Shown: positions 44,161 to 56,431, counted from the stretch's first letter. The stretch: DNA of 64,000 bases from Philonthus cognatus (GCA_932526585.2 OW052248.1:50161287-50225286), one strand, 5' to 3'. Notes: generated by a model from the letters alone, not told the origin. Translations and numbers: made by a program.

Positions 44161-44830
44161 AGTTCTTGCATTTTTCGCTACATCTCAATAAAAATTGATC
44201 ACTATCACATCTCGGCGTTATATATTTTTAACTTTACTGTAAATCAGTGGTTTATACGCGTGGCGCATGAAGTAAAATTTCGAGTTTAGAAAAGCCCCGT
44301 GAAAATTTGTCGAAGGTCGCTGCGCGACCCTCGACAAATTTTCTACGCGGGGCTTTTCTAAACTCGAAATTTTACTTCATGCTTAATCTGGGAGTGGAAG
44401 ACACTCGTTAGTTCAAAATACATCGCAACTGTTAAAATATGAATCGTAACTGTCACAAAGAAAAACAACAACATAGCGATCTCATTATAGTTCAATTCAA
44501 ACTCGTGTCAAGTTGGCACGATTAGTTAAATGTGGGCTTACACCGACTTATGTCAACTGTCATTATAGTTCACATGTTATTATAGTCAACTGTTATTATA
44601 GTTCAACTGTTGGCTGGCACCGACTTATGTCAACTGTCATTGTAGTCCAAATGTCGGCTGACGCCGATTTATTTCTAGTTGACACGGTGGACTAAATATC
44701 GGCTAGCGCCGACTTATGTGAAGTGTCGTCATTATAGTTCAATTGTCGGCTACCGTCGACTTATGTCAACTGTTTTTGTTGTCCAAATATTGGCTGGCGC
44801 CGACTTGTATGTCAACTGTTACTTATGTCA
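44161..44830 (+). repeat. Composite tandem unit, copy 2
   Basis: 670 bp, closely matching copy 3. Confidence 0.9.
44246..44408 (-). repeat. FB palindrome, reverse, core type 1
   Basis: Left arm GTCGAAGG, right CCCTCGAC, complementary except for one base. Confidence 0.9.
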
Positions 44831-45500
44831 AGTTCTTGCATTTTTCGCTACATCTCAATAAAAATTGATCACTATCACATCTCGGCGTTATATATTTTTA
44901 ACTTTACTGTAAACCAGTGGTTTATACGCGTGGCGCATGAAGTAAAATTTCGAGTTTAGAAAAGCCCCGTGAAAATTTGTCTCGGGTCGCTGCGCGACCC
45001 TCGACAAATTTTCTACGCGGGGCTTTTCTAAACTCGAAATTTTACTTCATGCTTAGTCTGGGAGTGGAAGACACTCGTTAGTTCAAAATACATCGCAACT
45101 GTTAAAATATGAATCGTAACTGTCACAAAGAAAAACAACAACATAGCGATCTCATTATAGTTCAATCCAAACTCGTGTCAAGTTGGCACGATTAGTTAAA
45201 TGTGGGCTTACACCGACTTATGTCAACTGTCGTTATAGTTCAAATGTTATTATAGTCAACTGTTATTATAGTTCAACTGTTGGCTGGCACCGACTTATGT
45301 CAACTGTCATTGTAGTCCAAATGTCGGCTGACGCCGATTTAGGTCTAGTTGACACGATGGACTAAATATCGGCTAGCGCCGACTTATGTGAAGTGTCGTC
45401 ATTATAGTTCAATTGTCGGCTACCGTCGACTTATGTCAACTGTTTTTGTTGTCCAAATATTGGCTGCCGCCGACATGTATGTCAACTGTTACTTATGTCA
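44831..45500 (+). repeat. Composite tandem unit, copy 3
   Basis: 670 bp head-to-tail with copy 2. Confidence 0.9.
44916..45078 (-). repeat. FB palindrome, reverse, core type 1
   Basis: GTCTCGGG / CCCTCGAC form. Confidence 0.9.
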
Positions 45501-45562
45501 AGTTCTTGCATTTTTCGCTACATCTCAATAAAAATTGATCACTATCACATCTCGGCGTTATA

Positions 45563-47826
45563 CAGGGTGTCCGTATTTCGAGGAAATGCATGGGGATCTC
45601 GGTTATTTGAAGAGTTAAAGAGTTGGTTAAATTAGGGCAAATACGTGAAATTTGGAGCCCAACAATAATCCGAAAACAGATTTGAAATATCTTTTTTTGT
45701 TTTCGAGATATTGCCAAAAAACTATTTTTTTCAAATTTCGTTTTTATTTTTTTATTCAAAAACTATTGGATCTAGGAATTTGCAACTTTTACATTATACA
45801 GGCACTTTTTAATCAGGAATTTAGTAGTGTACTTACATTTAAAATAACTTTAATATCTTCTCCAGAACCATAGCCAACTTTTGTTTTTCTTATGGGCGCT
45901 ATATTGGATATTCATATTTTTGGAAAGAACTTTTTTTTCTGAATTCAACGGTATATCACACTTATAATTTATTTTGCGTTTCATTTGAAACAAAGCAAAC
46001 TTTTGTTTTTTTTTAAGAGTGCCTTGAAAACAGTTGCACATTTTAAAATTCCTGAGGCCTACAACTATATTTTTTTAGGGAAGGAACCAGAATAATCACT
46101 CTGCTGCTTGATGAAGTTTATCATAATATTAAATAATAATAAACAAATTAATTAAATATCTTTTGAACTAAAATTATGACAAACTTAGAGTAAGTGTTCG
46201 AATATATCACCATTGACCTCCAAACATAATTCTAGTCTTTTCCTTAAATTTTGGACTGCCCGAAAAATGTCTCTTCTTCTTAATTGCTGAATGGTAACTA
46301 TTATAATTCTTCTTAAATCGTCTTTGTCCTCTGGAATAGTTTTATAAACTTTTTCTTTTATAGCTCCCCAAAAAAAATAATCTAGAGGTGACAAATCAGG
46401 TGAGCGAGCTGGCCAACGTATATCACCATTATTTGCCATAACTTTATTTGGAAACATTTCGGACAGACAATTAGCGACAATGTGGCTGTTGTGAGGTGGT
46501 GCACCATCTTGTTGAAACCATACATTTCTTAACATATTTAAGGGGATGTTATTGTCTACGTAATCACTTAAAAATGTCCTTAAAAAATCGTGATATCTCT
46601 GTGAATTTAATGTATCTTCGTAAATGTATGAACCTACAATATTGTCTCCCAAAATACCGACCCATACATTTAGTCCGAATCGCACTTGTCGTCGTCTTTG
46701 TTCATGTTGTCTAGGATTATTTATACTCCACACATGTTCATTATGCCTATTGAATATCCCTGTGTTGGTAAAACGGCATTTGTCAGACCATATCACATTT
46801 GACAAGAAATTCGGATTTTCGTTTAATTTTCCATCCTTCGTCTAGCATCTCCAGGATGGAGAGCTTGAGTAACTTTAATTTTGAATGGGCGATATTTATT
46901 TTTTTTCAAAATTCTCCATACGTATTGAAACGTCACACCAAACTGGTTCGCAAGTTCTCTCGTTGAGGAAGAAGGGTTATCTTGAATCTAGGGGAATAAA
47001 TATTATCTTATTGTAATTAAAATGAAATCATTTTACCGCTTGCAAAATTTGGTTTTCATTTTCATGGGGTTGGTGATATCCATATCTTTGTCGTGGCTTT
47101 ACGAAGGAACCATATTCCAATAAATTTGTATGTAGTTTTATGAAATGACTTTCACTTGGCTGTTGCCTTTCTGGATAGAGCTGTAGATAGACTTCGGATG
47201 AAATACGTACATTTTTGTTACAAGTATAATAAACTTCGATCATATCTCGTTTTTCTTGGTTCGAAAACACCATTTTTAACTTTATTTTATGTACTATGTA
47301 TAATGATCGTATCTTATTAACACATCAATAACTGAATAACGTATCAATATTATTGTTTCCAGGGCACTCTTTACAAAAAACAAAAGGTTGCTATGTTTCA
47401 AATGAAACGCAGAATAAATTATAAGTGTGATATACCGTTTAATTCAGAAAAAAAAGTTCTTTCTAAAAATATGAAAATCCAATATGGCGCCCATAAGAAA
47501 AACAAAAGTTGGCTATGGTTCCGGGGAAGATATTAAAGTTATTTTAAATGTAAGTACACTACTAAATTCCTGATTAAAAAGTTGCAAATTCTATAATGTA
47601 AAAGTTGCAAATTCCTAGATCCAATAGTTTTTGAATAAAAAAATAAAAACAAAATTTGAAAAAAATAGTTTTTTGGCAATATCTCGAAAACAAAAAAGAT
47701 ATTTTAAATCTGTTTTCGGATTATTGTTGGGCTACAAATTTCACATATTTGCCCTAATTTAACCAACTCTCTAACTCTTCAAATAACCGAGATCCCCATG
47801 CATTTCCTCGAAATACGGACACCCTG
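45563..47826 (-). mobile_element. Tc1/mariner-superfamily DD41D element with ~470-bp TIRs
   Basis: Ends CAGGGTGTCCGTATTTCG are inverted and flanked by TA at 45561-45562 and 47827-47828. TIRs span about 45563-46033 and 47355-47826. The transposase is on the minus strand. Empty sites are given by neighbouring tandem units. Confidence 0.93.
46185..47273 (-). pseudogene. DD41D transposase, one putative intron, internal lesion
   Basis: Start ATG at 47273. Exon 1 (about 79 codons) has an N-terminal helix-turn-helix resembling DUF4817 (EKRDMIEVYYTCNKN, YPERQQPS, YGSFVKPRQ). The frame then meets a stop unless a 49-bp intron is removed: GTAAAA at 47036 to CCCTAG ending at 46988, phase 0. Exon 2 continues IQDNPSSSTRELANQFGV...LHPGDARRRMEN and hits TAA at 46825-46823. 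The DDE domain follows in a different frame (SNVIWSDKCRF, WFQQDGAPPH, SPDLSPLDYFFWG; 41 residues between the last two D), ending at 46185. A small deletion near 46825 probably removed about eight codons. The first acidic site reads SDK where SDE is usual. Confidence 0.85.
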
Positions 47827-47851
47827 TATATTTTTAACTTTACTGTAAACC

Positions 47852-48014
47852 AGTGGTTTATACGCGTGGCGTATGAAGTAAAATTTCGAGTTTAGAAAAG
47901 CCCCGTGAAAATTTGTCTCGGGTCGCTGCGCGACCCTCGACAAATTTTCTACGCGGGGCTTTTCTAAACTCGAAATTTTACTTCATGCTTAGTCTGGGAG
48001 TGGAAGACACTCGT
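47852..48014 (-). repeat. FB palindrome, reverse, core type 1
   Basis: J end reads CGTGGCGTATG (one change); otherwise as 44916-45078. Confidence 0.9.
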
Positions 48015-48689
48015 TAGTTCAAAATACATCGCAACTGTTAAAATATGAATCGTAACTGTCACAAAGAAAAACAACAACATAGCGATCTCATTATAGTTCA
48101 ATTCAAACTCGTGTCAAGTTGGCACGACTAGTTAAATGTGGGCTTACACCGACTTATGTCAACTGTCATTATAGTTCAAATATTGGCTACCGCCAACTTA
48201 TGTCAACTGTTGGCTGGCACCGACTTATGTCAACTGTCATTGTAGTCCAAATGTCGGCTGACGCCGATTTAGGTCTAGTTGACACGATGGACTAAATATC
48301 GGCTAGCGCCGACTTATGTGAAGTGTCGTCATTATAGTTCAATTGTCGGCTACCATCGACTTATGTCAACTGTTTCTGTAGTCCAAATATTGCCGCCGAC
48401 TTGTATGTCAACTGTTACTTATGTCAAGTTGGCACAATAGACTAAATGTCGGCTAGTGCCGACTTATGTCCAGCTGAAACGATAGAATTATGTCAGTTAA
48501 CCTAGTGATTTACAGTCATAAATTCACATTTTTACTATTGTGACATTATAACTGTAAGTCACTTGGTTAACTGGCTTATGGCTATGGTAATATTTTGTCT
48601 AATTATGTCTCTATGAACTGTATTTCGATTATTCTGGTAGTATGACTGTAAGTCACTTGGTTGGCTGTATTTTAACTTATTAGTATTTT

Positions 48690-48874
48690 CACTTTTATAT
48701 AAATAAAATAAAATAATTTAAAACTTTCAAATATATATTGTAAACTCGCTACAATTGTTTCGCCACACTGTGGCTTCTTCAGGCGAAGAAATGATGTGTG
48801 GCGAAACAATTGTAGCGAGTTTACAATATATATTTGAAAGTTTTAAATTATTTTAGTTTATTTATATAAAAGTG
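48690..48874. repeat. 185-bp palindrome, ~75-bp arms
   Basis: CACTTTTATATAAATA...CGCTACAATTGTTTCGCC and its complement around a ~32-bp loop. It carries a hammerhead-like word on the minus strand of the left arm. Confidence 0.85.
48741..48795 (-). ncRNA. Hammerhead-like sequence, family 3 (degenerate)
   Basis: Minus strand: CTTCGC, CTGAAGA (48782-48776), an extra A, stem GCCAC-AGT-GTGGC, GAAA, then self-complementary ACAATTGT and a GTA cleavage triplet, then GCGAG closing stem I. The unpaired A between the core and stem II departs from the consensus, so activity is doubtful. CTGAAGAAGCC...GGCGAAAC words are common at Penelope-like ends. Confidence 0.45.
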
Positions 48875-49293
48875 AAGATGAACTTTCAACATTTATCAGC
48901 CTTATCAATCAATTATTAGTATTTTGTCATTAAATCACTATATTGACTGTATTTGAGATAGTGATTTAAGTGACTTGCAATCATAACATCACAATAGCCG
49001 AAATACAGTCCATAGAGAGACATAATCAGACAAAATCCTAGCATAGTCAAAACACATCAAGCCACTTACAGTCACAATAGTCAAAAAACGGTCAATAAAG
49101 ATACAATATGACAAAATATTATGATAGTCTAAAGACAGTGAAGCAATTTAGTAAGATTGTATGTCACACGAATATTTCGTTTATAAAGAAATACATTTTC
49201 TATCAGTACAGTAATTAATCAGCTGGATTCCTGTCTTCGGGGGTAATATGTAAGCAAATTATGGGTCCTAGGAGTTGTCAAATGAGTAAGTTA

Positions 49294-49385
49294 CTCAACT
49301 GTTTCCAAGGCACTCTTTACAAAAAACAAAAGATTAACATATTTCATATAAAATGTACAATAAACTATAAGGGTGATACATACAA
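49294..49385. mobile_element. Relic of the DD41D element TIR
   Basis: ACTGTTTCC-AGGCACTCTTTAC-AAAAACAAAAG and ATAAACTATAAG-GTGATA match 47358-47450 with substitutions. Confidence 0.7.
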
Positions 49386-49756
49386 AAAAAAATCTTTTAA
49401 TAATGTTCGAGACAAACTGACCGCGAACATTTGAAATCGTGGGAAAGTAATTTTGGTCAAGGTGCATGTGCTGAACAGTACAATTTTTGAACTTTTTCTT
49501 TTTAAACATATGTATTTTGATGAGAAAATAACGAATCCAAAGTCCAATTTTTTAGAAAGCTTACCGTTTAAGCGGAATTAATTTTAAAAGTTGTCGATTT
49601 TGATAAACTATTTATCGCTAACATGTGTGATTTTATACACATTTCCTGAATAAAATAGTCCCACATTACAACTTAGACACAAGTTCTAAAGTATTATTTG
49701 TAGTTTATTACTTTGTCTTATTTTTTAAGCGAATACACTGATTTCATTTTATACTA
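49386..49756. other. A+T-rich spacer
   Basis: No supported gene. Confidence 0.5.
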
Positions 49757-50264
49757 CCGGGCTTTCATTAATTCCCGAACCCCACGTGACCAAAAAAAAT
49801 AGGCAACCAAACGTACAAGGTGGTATGGCTCACACAAAAATTCCCTAGATTTAAAAATATTTATTCGCCGGCGTATTTTTATGACGACTGAAAATATTAT
49901 ATTTAAAATGATTAAAAAATAGGCTCATCTTCAAAAATGTAACTAATTTTTATTAATCTTTTCGTTGTAAATACCATTTTCGAAGTATTTGCTTATCCTA
50001 GCAAATTGACTCTGCAAAATAAATAGAAATAAAACCCAATGTTTCAGAATAATTAAACAATTTTTGCTTACCTGAAAATTCCGGGCGAATCTTGTAAGAT
50101 CTCAAAGGTTGGTTTAACGATGCACCGCGCATAAACGTTTATGTCAAATTTGACTTTAGTAACGTTTGGTTACTTTTTTCAAAGCCTCCAACGTACAAAT
50201 ACAATAATTTACGCGGCAATTTTAAATTTAGTCACGTGGGGTTCGGGAATTAATGAAAGCCCTG
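49757..50264. mobile_element. MITE, 508 bp
   Basis: TIR GGGCTTTCATTAATTCCCG, continuing through AACCCCACGTGAC (~35 bp, one or two mismatches), flanked by TA. Non-coding interior with a second inverted pair ACGTACAA / CCAACGTACAA. Confidence 0.88.
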
Positions 50265-51079
50265 TATAAAAGTGACGTTTGTTGACAACTATTTATATAA
50301 AATATGTGTAATACCGACTACGGGCTTAGATTGATATAATTTCATGAAAAAAGAACAGGTGACGCTAGTGTATGATTTATTTGGTTTGTTTCATCAATGT
50401 ATGTACTTTATGTACATGCGCTATGATTTTATAGTTTATTAGTTATAATAAGTGTATTATGTTTAATGTATATATGAATACACAATTTTGTATAAATGCA
50501 GTAAAATATATGTAAATTTGCACAACAGCGCGGTGGAACAAATAAAATGTCATTTGACAGAAATGTCATTTATAATAGTTCATTATTAATTTATTATCTT
50601 ATAGTTCTTATAGTGTTTTCGGATTACTGCATTGTTGCTGCACATTTGTACTAGTTGTGTTCGGATAACAGTTTCAGTGTTCACTTTTTTAGAGTTTTAT
50701 AACGTTACAAACTTTTATGCCAACATAACCTAATTTAGAAGTAAATGAAATGGGCAATATGCGTAAAGAGACATAAGCAAATTATACAAATGCAAACCTT
50801 GCTACTAAGTTAACCACTTTATTCTCAACTTTAAAGGGACAACCCTTAACTGGTGACGTGGTTAAAATTTAATACAATTGGTGAAGTAGAGTTTTTTTGG
50901 ACGCCTATTGAAATTATCTTTAAATGATCACTTTCTACAGCATTTATAATATGTTTCTAAATGAGTAGCTGCTCCCAAATATTGTTCATTCAACTATGAT
51001 AAATGTGTAAATCTGTGGCTTACCGCAAAAACCAGTTAAGTCGATTTTTTTGTCGAAATTGAGTTATCTGTACTTAAAA
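50265..51079. other. A+T-rich spacer
   Basis: No gene recognised. Confidence 0.5.
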
Positions 51080-51420
51080 CACCTATTAGGTGTAATGTGT
51101 GCAATAAGACACGTTTAATTATATCATAAACCTTTCTGCTAACATAACCTGACCAAATAGTATGTGGAATTGCTAAGGTGTGCAAACGTGCAACGTAGAC
51201 AATTAATTCTATTATAAACCTTTATACTAACCTAACCTAGATATATATGGAGTCGCTAATGTTTAGAAAGAGACTCAAACAATTTATTATATCATGAACC
51301 TTTCTACTAACCTAGAAGTGTATAGAATCACCAACGTGAGCAATGAGACTTATGCATTTAATGCTATGCAAATCCTTCTGCTAACCTAACCTAACCTAGA
51401 AGTGCATTGAATTGCCAAAG
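51080..51420 (+). repeat. Minisatellite with CTAACCTAACC motifs
   Basis: Four diverged units of ~75-90 bp, each with ACCTTTCTACTAACCTAA and ATGGAAT-GCTAA-GTG-like phrases (starts near 51128, 51219, 51297, 51371). The motif equals the TTAGG telomere unit on the other strand. Confidence 0.65.
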
Positions 51421-53120
51421 TGTACTATGGGGCTTAAGATCAGGTATTAAATACGGTATCATGCGGCCTGCCAGAGTTTCTGTATTGGGGGCCCGAGTTA
51501 GGATTACTGCTGTTATTAATATTTCAAATCAATCACTTACCGTTAATCCAAAAGACACGAAAAACGACACAAATACACTAAATAACAAACTGACCACAGT
51601 AAAATTATGTACAGAAATTACAAAGTATGTACAGCAATTACAAACCACAATACAATGAAAATTGTTTTACAACAAACATCTTAAAACAAATGACTTCCCC
51701 CGATCGATAAGGTCGCTATTTACTTTATCGGCCGCCTGTTTTCACTTATGAATAAATTACTGAATTCATTTAAATGTAGTGTAATTTCTGTATTTTATAT
51801 CAAATAATTGGAAAATATTATTATTAGTTGTTATATAATTTTATTAATAAAAGCGTTTGATTATGTACTAGCGCCATCTAGTTTTCACACACGTAATCAC
51901 GGCGATACCAGCGGTGACAATTGAATTTTGGATAAACAAACCTCAAATGTCACCGTTTATATGTTAACGATGTTAACATTAAATTTGTGTAGTGTATTCA
52001 CGTGAAAATATAAGTAAAAGATCAAAATTGGTGCAGATATGTAGCAATTTATAAGGAAGTTATGCTGTGTGTTCAGTTTACACTGGAAATGTGGCATAAA
52101 ATTGCAAGAAAAGGCAAGAAAGACATCTTATAGAAACATTAACCTAAAATACGAATTGTGATTAAACGGTAAGTTTTAGACAAAAATATATATTGGATTC
52201 TTCATTGTCACACACAAACGCAGACAGTTCCATTAATTTTTTTTTTAAAAAGTCAAAAACGTCGAAACAAAACCCAGTGTCCAGCACATGCACTCAAGCC
52301 GTAATTTTAAGCATTAATTTCTGTGTTTTCGAAGTGGGTGCATTTTATGATGACCGAACGAGCCGAGTCCCAGAAAATCTTTGGTGTATGAATTTCTAGA
52401 GTAACAATGGATTCTCGGCTCTACGTGCCTAACAATAGGCAACAGGAGATGATCCGCCGAAGGGAGTTTTTCGCCCAAGATCAAAAATGCACCCCACTTC
52501 GAGAAATTCTAAAAAATGTACTTTCCACTTTCTTCTCTCTTCTTTGCATGCCCTTCAATCATTTATCTTTATCTGACTTTTCTCCTACTCGTTATTTTCC
52601 ACCAATCAAAACTATTTTTTATTTTCATCTTTCCAAAAATGTAAGAACTCATAGTCTTGCAACGAATAGCGACCGAGTAAGTTCTTACATTTTTGTCTAC
52701 AACGTGAAATTTCATCTTAAACTTTGTCTTTGCCTTTAACTGTTTTTCTATCACTTTAATTTTCTATCATTTTGTGTTTTATAATTAATCATTTGTGTTT
52801 CTTTCATTATTCTGTATTTGTTCTTTTTATCTTTATTTAATTGATTTCGTTTTTGTTTAGTCAATTTATTGTATTAATCAGTCAATTTATTGTATTAAGA
52901 TGATGATATGTATTAATCTATTGTAAACTGGAGATTCCGTAAATAAATAAATTAAATTAAACATAAATTAAATTAAATTAAATTAAACAATAGTGTTATT
53001 CCTTACTTTTGTAAATAATAATTTGTAAATATTCCGATGCACGGTATTTGTTAAATAAACCTTTTATTACGAATTATCGTGTCTATTTAATTATGAAAAA
53101 TAAAATTGCGTCTCTCGCGT
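51421..53120. other. No supported gene; possible retroelement 3' tail
   Basis: Frames at 51407-51658 and 52193-52739 look weak and match nothing I know. A hairpin (AAAAATGTAAGAACT / AGTTCTTACATTTTT) lies at 52638-52697. ATTCCGTAAATAAATAAATTAAATTAAA at 52934-52985 looks like the repeat tail of a non-LTR element. Confidence 0.4.
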
Positions 53121-53127
53121 AAACAAA

Positions 53128-53465
53128 TAATATGAATATCTAAAATGGCGCCCGTAAGAAACACAAACGTTGGCTATAGTCTCTGAGTAAATGTTATAGT
53201 TATCTTAAGATAAAATATGTTACTAGATTTCTCGTTAAAAAGTGCCTCTTTAATGTTAAAGTTGTAAAAGTCTGGATTCAGTAGTTTTTGAATAAAAACA
53301 TAAAAACGAAATTTCAAAAAATGTATTTTTTGACAATATTTCAAAAAAGGGTTTTTAGATTATTATTTGGCCCTAAAATACGCAACTTTGACCCACTTTG
53401 ACCAACTCTTTATCTCTTGAAATAACCTAGATCCTCATACATTCTGTTGAAATACGGGCACCCTG
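53128..53465. mobile_element. Solo TIR of a DD41D-related element
   Basis: From ATGGCGCCCGTAAGAAACAC to GAAATACGGGCACCCTG followed by TA. About 75-80% similar to 47490-47826 by eye. No transposase. Confidence 0.8.
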
Positions 53466-54036
53466 TATATGCATATATTTCTTTCTAATGAATCTCTCAA
53501 AGTATACAATGTGTAGACTGTTTTGGCAATGGGTTTTCTATATTCCCGATGCAGTTTTAATATTGAACTTTATCTCATAAGTACTGGACCACGACAATTT
53601 TTCCGACAAAGATAATAAAACATCATCAACATCATCATGATTATCCGTCCTCTTCTACTTTACTGTGTAGAGTTAATAAAACATGTTATAATTAAATAAC
53701 ACGCCATATTTATGCACTTTGGCCGACTCTTTATCTCTTGAAATAACCTAGATCCTCATACATTCTGTTGAAATACGGGCACCCTGTATATGCATATATT
53801 CCTATCTAATGAACCTCTCAAAGTTTACAATGTGTAGACTGTTTTGGCAATAGGTTTTCTATATTCCCGATGCAGTTTTAATATTGAACTTTATCTCATA
53901 AGTACTGGACCACGACAATTTTTCCGATAAAAATAATAAAACATCATCAACATCATCATGATTATCCGTCCTCTTCTACTTTACTGTGTAGAGTTAATAA
54001 AACATGTTATAATTAAATAACACGCCATTTTTATGT
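53405..54036 (+). repeat. 321-bp tandem duplication
   Basis: ACTCTTTATCTCTTGAAATA at 53405 and 53726. The units include the terminal ~60 bp of the solo TIR plus ~260 bp of flank, so the duplication came after the transposon insertion. Confidence 0.85.
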
Positions 54037-54654
54037 AACATAGTTGTATGATTTGTGTTTATATAGCAATGTGCTAACGAAATAGATAAGAATCTCATTT
54101 GCTGTTTTTTTAAATAAATTTATGACTAGAGGATAACAGACATTTAGTGAATAAAAATCAGTTGCGACTTCAACATTGCATACGAATAAATTGCACGAGG
54201 ATAAGATTACCAGCATACGATTGTACAGCTTATGTTATGCATTTGTATCCAGTGGCATTAAAAAAGAAAAAAACTTTCCAGAAATTAATTGATTTGCCCT
54301 CGTATGTACCTACATTTATTCGCGCAGAATGCTGTAGAAAAAAAAAAGATTTATTTTCTGTACTTGAGAAAAGCAAATTTTAAAGTTTTCTATTTTGCCT
54401 AATATCTACAATTTTGTCAATACAGATTATTTGAGGCCAAGGTTAAAACACTCTAGACACATTTAAGGCAATTAGTCGAAATGAAATAAAATTTAGAAGA
54501 ATTAATAACTTATCAATGGGATTCAAAAATTACTAAGCTACGTGAATATAATATGAAGGTTAATCGATTTTTACGTTGATTTAGAAGGATTTTCCAAAAA
54601 CAAATTAAATACTCTAACAAAACTAAAAGTTTCCAATTTATAAGAATGTTATGC
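54037..54654. other. A+T-rich spacer
   Basis: No supported gene. Confidence 0.45.
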
Positions 54655-54960
54655 TATTTTTCTTTACAATACGTTTACATACAAGTATTTAGGTGTATAC
54701 TTTAATAAAAATATGAAATGGAATTATCACATAGATTACATTGTAAAAAAAACTAAGAACACTAGCGTATACATTTAAATTTCTGAAAAATGTATTGGAC
54801 CTAAGATGTATTAAACCATGCTTTGGTAGAGTCTCACATTGTATACGGTATAGTGGCTTGTGGAGGACTTTTGAACATACATCTTCAAAACCTCAATATT
54901 ATTCAAAAAAGAATAATTAAAATAATATGTAATAAATATTTAATAAATATTTAAAATATT
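54655..54960 (+). pseudogene. Decayed non-LTR reverse transcriptase fragment
   Basis: YLGVYFNKNMKWNYHIDYIVKK is the region after the RT palm in non-LTR elements. Beyond it, similarity continues in other frames (LAYTFKFLKNVLDLR, then an IIQKRIIKII-like stretch), so at least two frameshifts exist. The catalytic domain is missing. Confidence 0.65.
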
Positions 54961-55008
54961 AAATATTTTGCACTGTGTGCAAAATATTAAATATTTTGCA
55001 CTGTGTGC
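54949..55008 (+). repeat. 27-bp direct duplication
   Basis: AAATATTTTGCACTGTGTGC with preceding AAATATT occurs twice back to back. Confidence 0.8.
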
Positions 55009-55326
55009 TATTCCAACATAAAAATAAACATCTGCTTGAATATAAAAAAGAGAAACAAATGCAACTTTTGAAATAATGAAAATAAACGTATAGTCCCTAA
55101 AATGAACACACCATTTGCCAAAAAGATTTTTTTTTCTTGGGACCTAGAGTGTAAAACTATGTCCCAAGAAAAATTATAAACATAAGTCACCTCATTTTCT
55201 TAAAAAAAAAATTAATAGAGTTTCTAAACAACGAAACTCGACAAAATATATCTAGTGATGCATATAATTAAAAATAATTAAGATATTGCCAAGAAAATAC
55301 GCGGGACCAAACCCGAAGAAACAGTG

Positions 55327-55428
<102 letters not shown>

Positions 55429-55682
55429 ACTGCGACGTCGAATTAAAAATATAATGGACCAGAGCCAAGAAAATACGCGGGACCAAACCCGAAGAAACAG
55501 TGAAAAAATGGCAAGAGATATCGTAGTCACTTGATTACAGTAAATGTTTTCGAAATGATTTACACTATACAAGAAAAATGTCATTATTTTTATAAAATCA
55601 CATTACTTTTTCTTAATTATTTTAGATGTTAATTTTCTGACAATCGCTGATTTTTAAAAGAGTTCAATTTGAAGCTTTAAAC

Positions 55683-55838
55683 GAGTGTTTTCCACTCCCA
55701 GACTAAGCATGGAGTAAAATTTCGAGTTTAGAAAAGCCCGGTAAAAATTTGTCGAGGGTCGCGCAGCGACCCGAGACAAATTTTCTGGGCTTTTCTAAAC
55801 TCGAAATTTTACTTCATGCGCCACGCGTATAAAACACT
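55683..55838 (+). repeat. FB palindrome, forward, core type 1
   Basis: GTCGAGGG / CCCGAGAC arms; S arm starts GCATGGAG. Confidence 0.88.
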
Positions 55839-55882
55839 AAAACATTGTGAAATTTATGTATATTCGAACTTCACTTGAAATC

Positions 55883-56041
55883 TGTGTTTTGTACGCGTGA
55901 CGCATGAAGTAAAATTTCGAGTTTAGAAAAGCCCCGTGAAAATTTGTCTTGGGTCGCTGTGCGACCCTCGACAAATTTTCACGGGGCTTTTCTAAACTCG
56001 AAATTTTACTTCATGCTTAGTCTGGGAGTGGAAAACACTCG
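55883..56041 (-). repeat. FB palindrome, reverse, core type 1
   Basis: Tip GGGTCGCTGTGCGACCC, one mismatch at the apex. Confidence 0.88.
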
Positions 56042-56275
56042 TTTAAAGCTTCAAATTGACATTGTTAAAAAAACAACGGACGTCGGAAAATGTACAGCTT
56101 ATGCATATGTTAACCTCAAAGAAAACTGTTCCAATGCGTTTTTTTTTATCTGGGTAAACAGGGATTTGTATACTAAAATAAAAAATTCCGAAAATTTACA
56201 GCAAATTCTGCTTATTTTCTTTAAATCTTTAGATATTCGTTGTTTTTTAAAAGAGTTTTCTTCGAAACATTAAAC

Positions 56276-56431
56276 GAGTGTTTTCCACTCCTAGACTAAG
56301 CATGAAGTAAAATTTCGAGTTTAGAAAAGCCCCTTGAAAATTTGTCGAGGGTCGCGCAGCGACCCTCGACAAATTTTCTGGGCTTTTCTAAACTCGAAAT
56401 TTTACTTCATGCGCCACGCGTATAAAACACA
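56276..56431 (+). repeat. FB palindrome, forward, core type 1
   Basis: GTCGAGGGTC / GACCCTCGAC: perfect inner stem. Confidence 0.88.

Larger units (their letters stand above)
45501..48430 (+). repeat. Composite tandem unit, copy 4, split by a transposon
   Basis: The unit runs 45501-45562, is interrupted by the DD41D element, and resumes at 47827. Joining the flanks restores the CGGCGTTATATATTTTTAACTT seen in the other copies. Confidence 0.88.
48431..49293. repeat. Degenerate TCACTTGGTTAACTG-type repeats
   Basis: Related to 24777-25403. Both orientations occur (AAGTCACTTGGTT at 48555, AGCCACTTACAGTCAC at 49063), so the block is partly inverted around the hairpin below. Confidence 0.6.

Noticed and set aside
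44513..45531. Repeated ~60-codon frames on the plus strand
   Set aside because: They fall in the hairpin satellite and exist only because the array is tandem.
51407..52739. Frames at 51.4-52.7 kb as host exons
   Set aside because: No domain, no consistent splice pattern and no protein-like composition.
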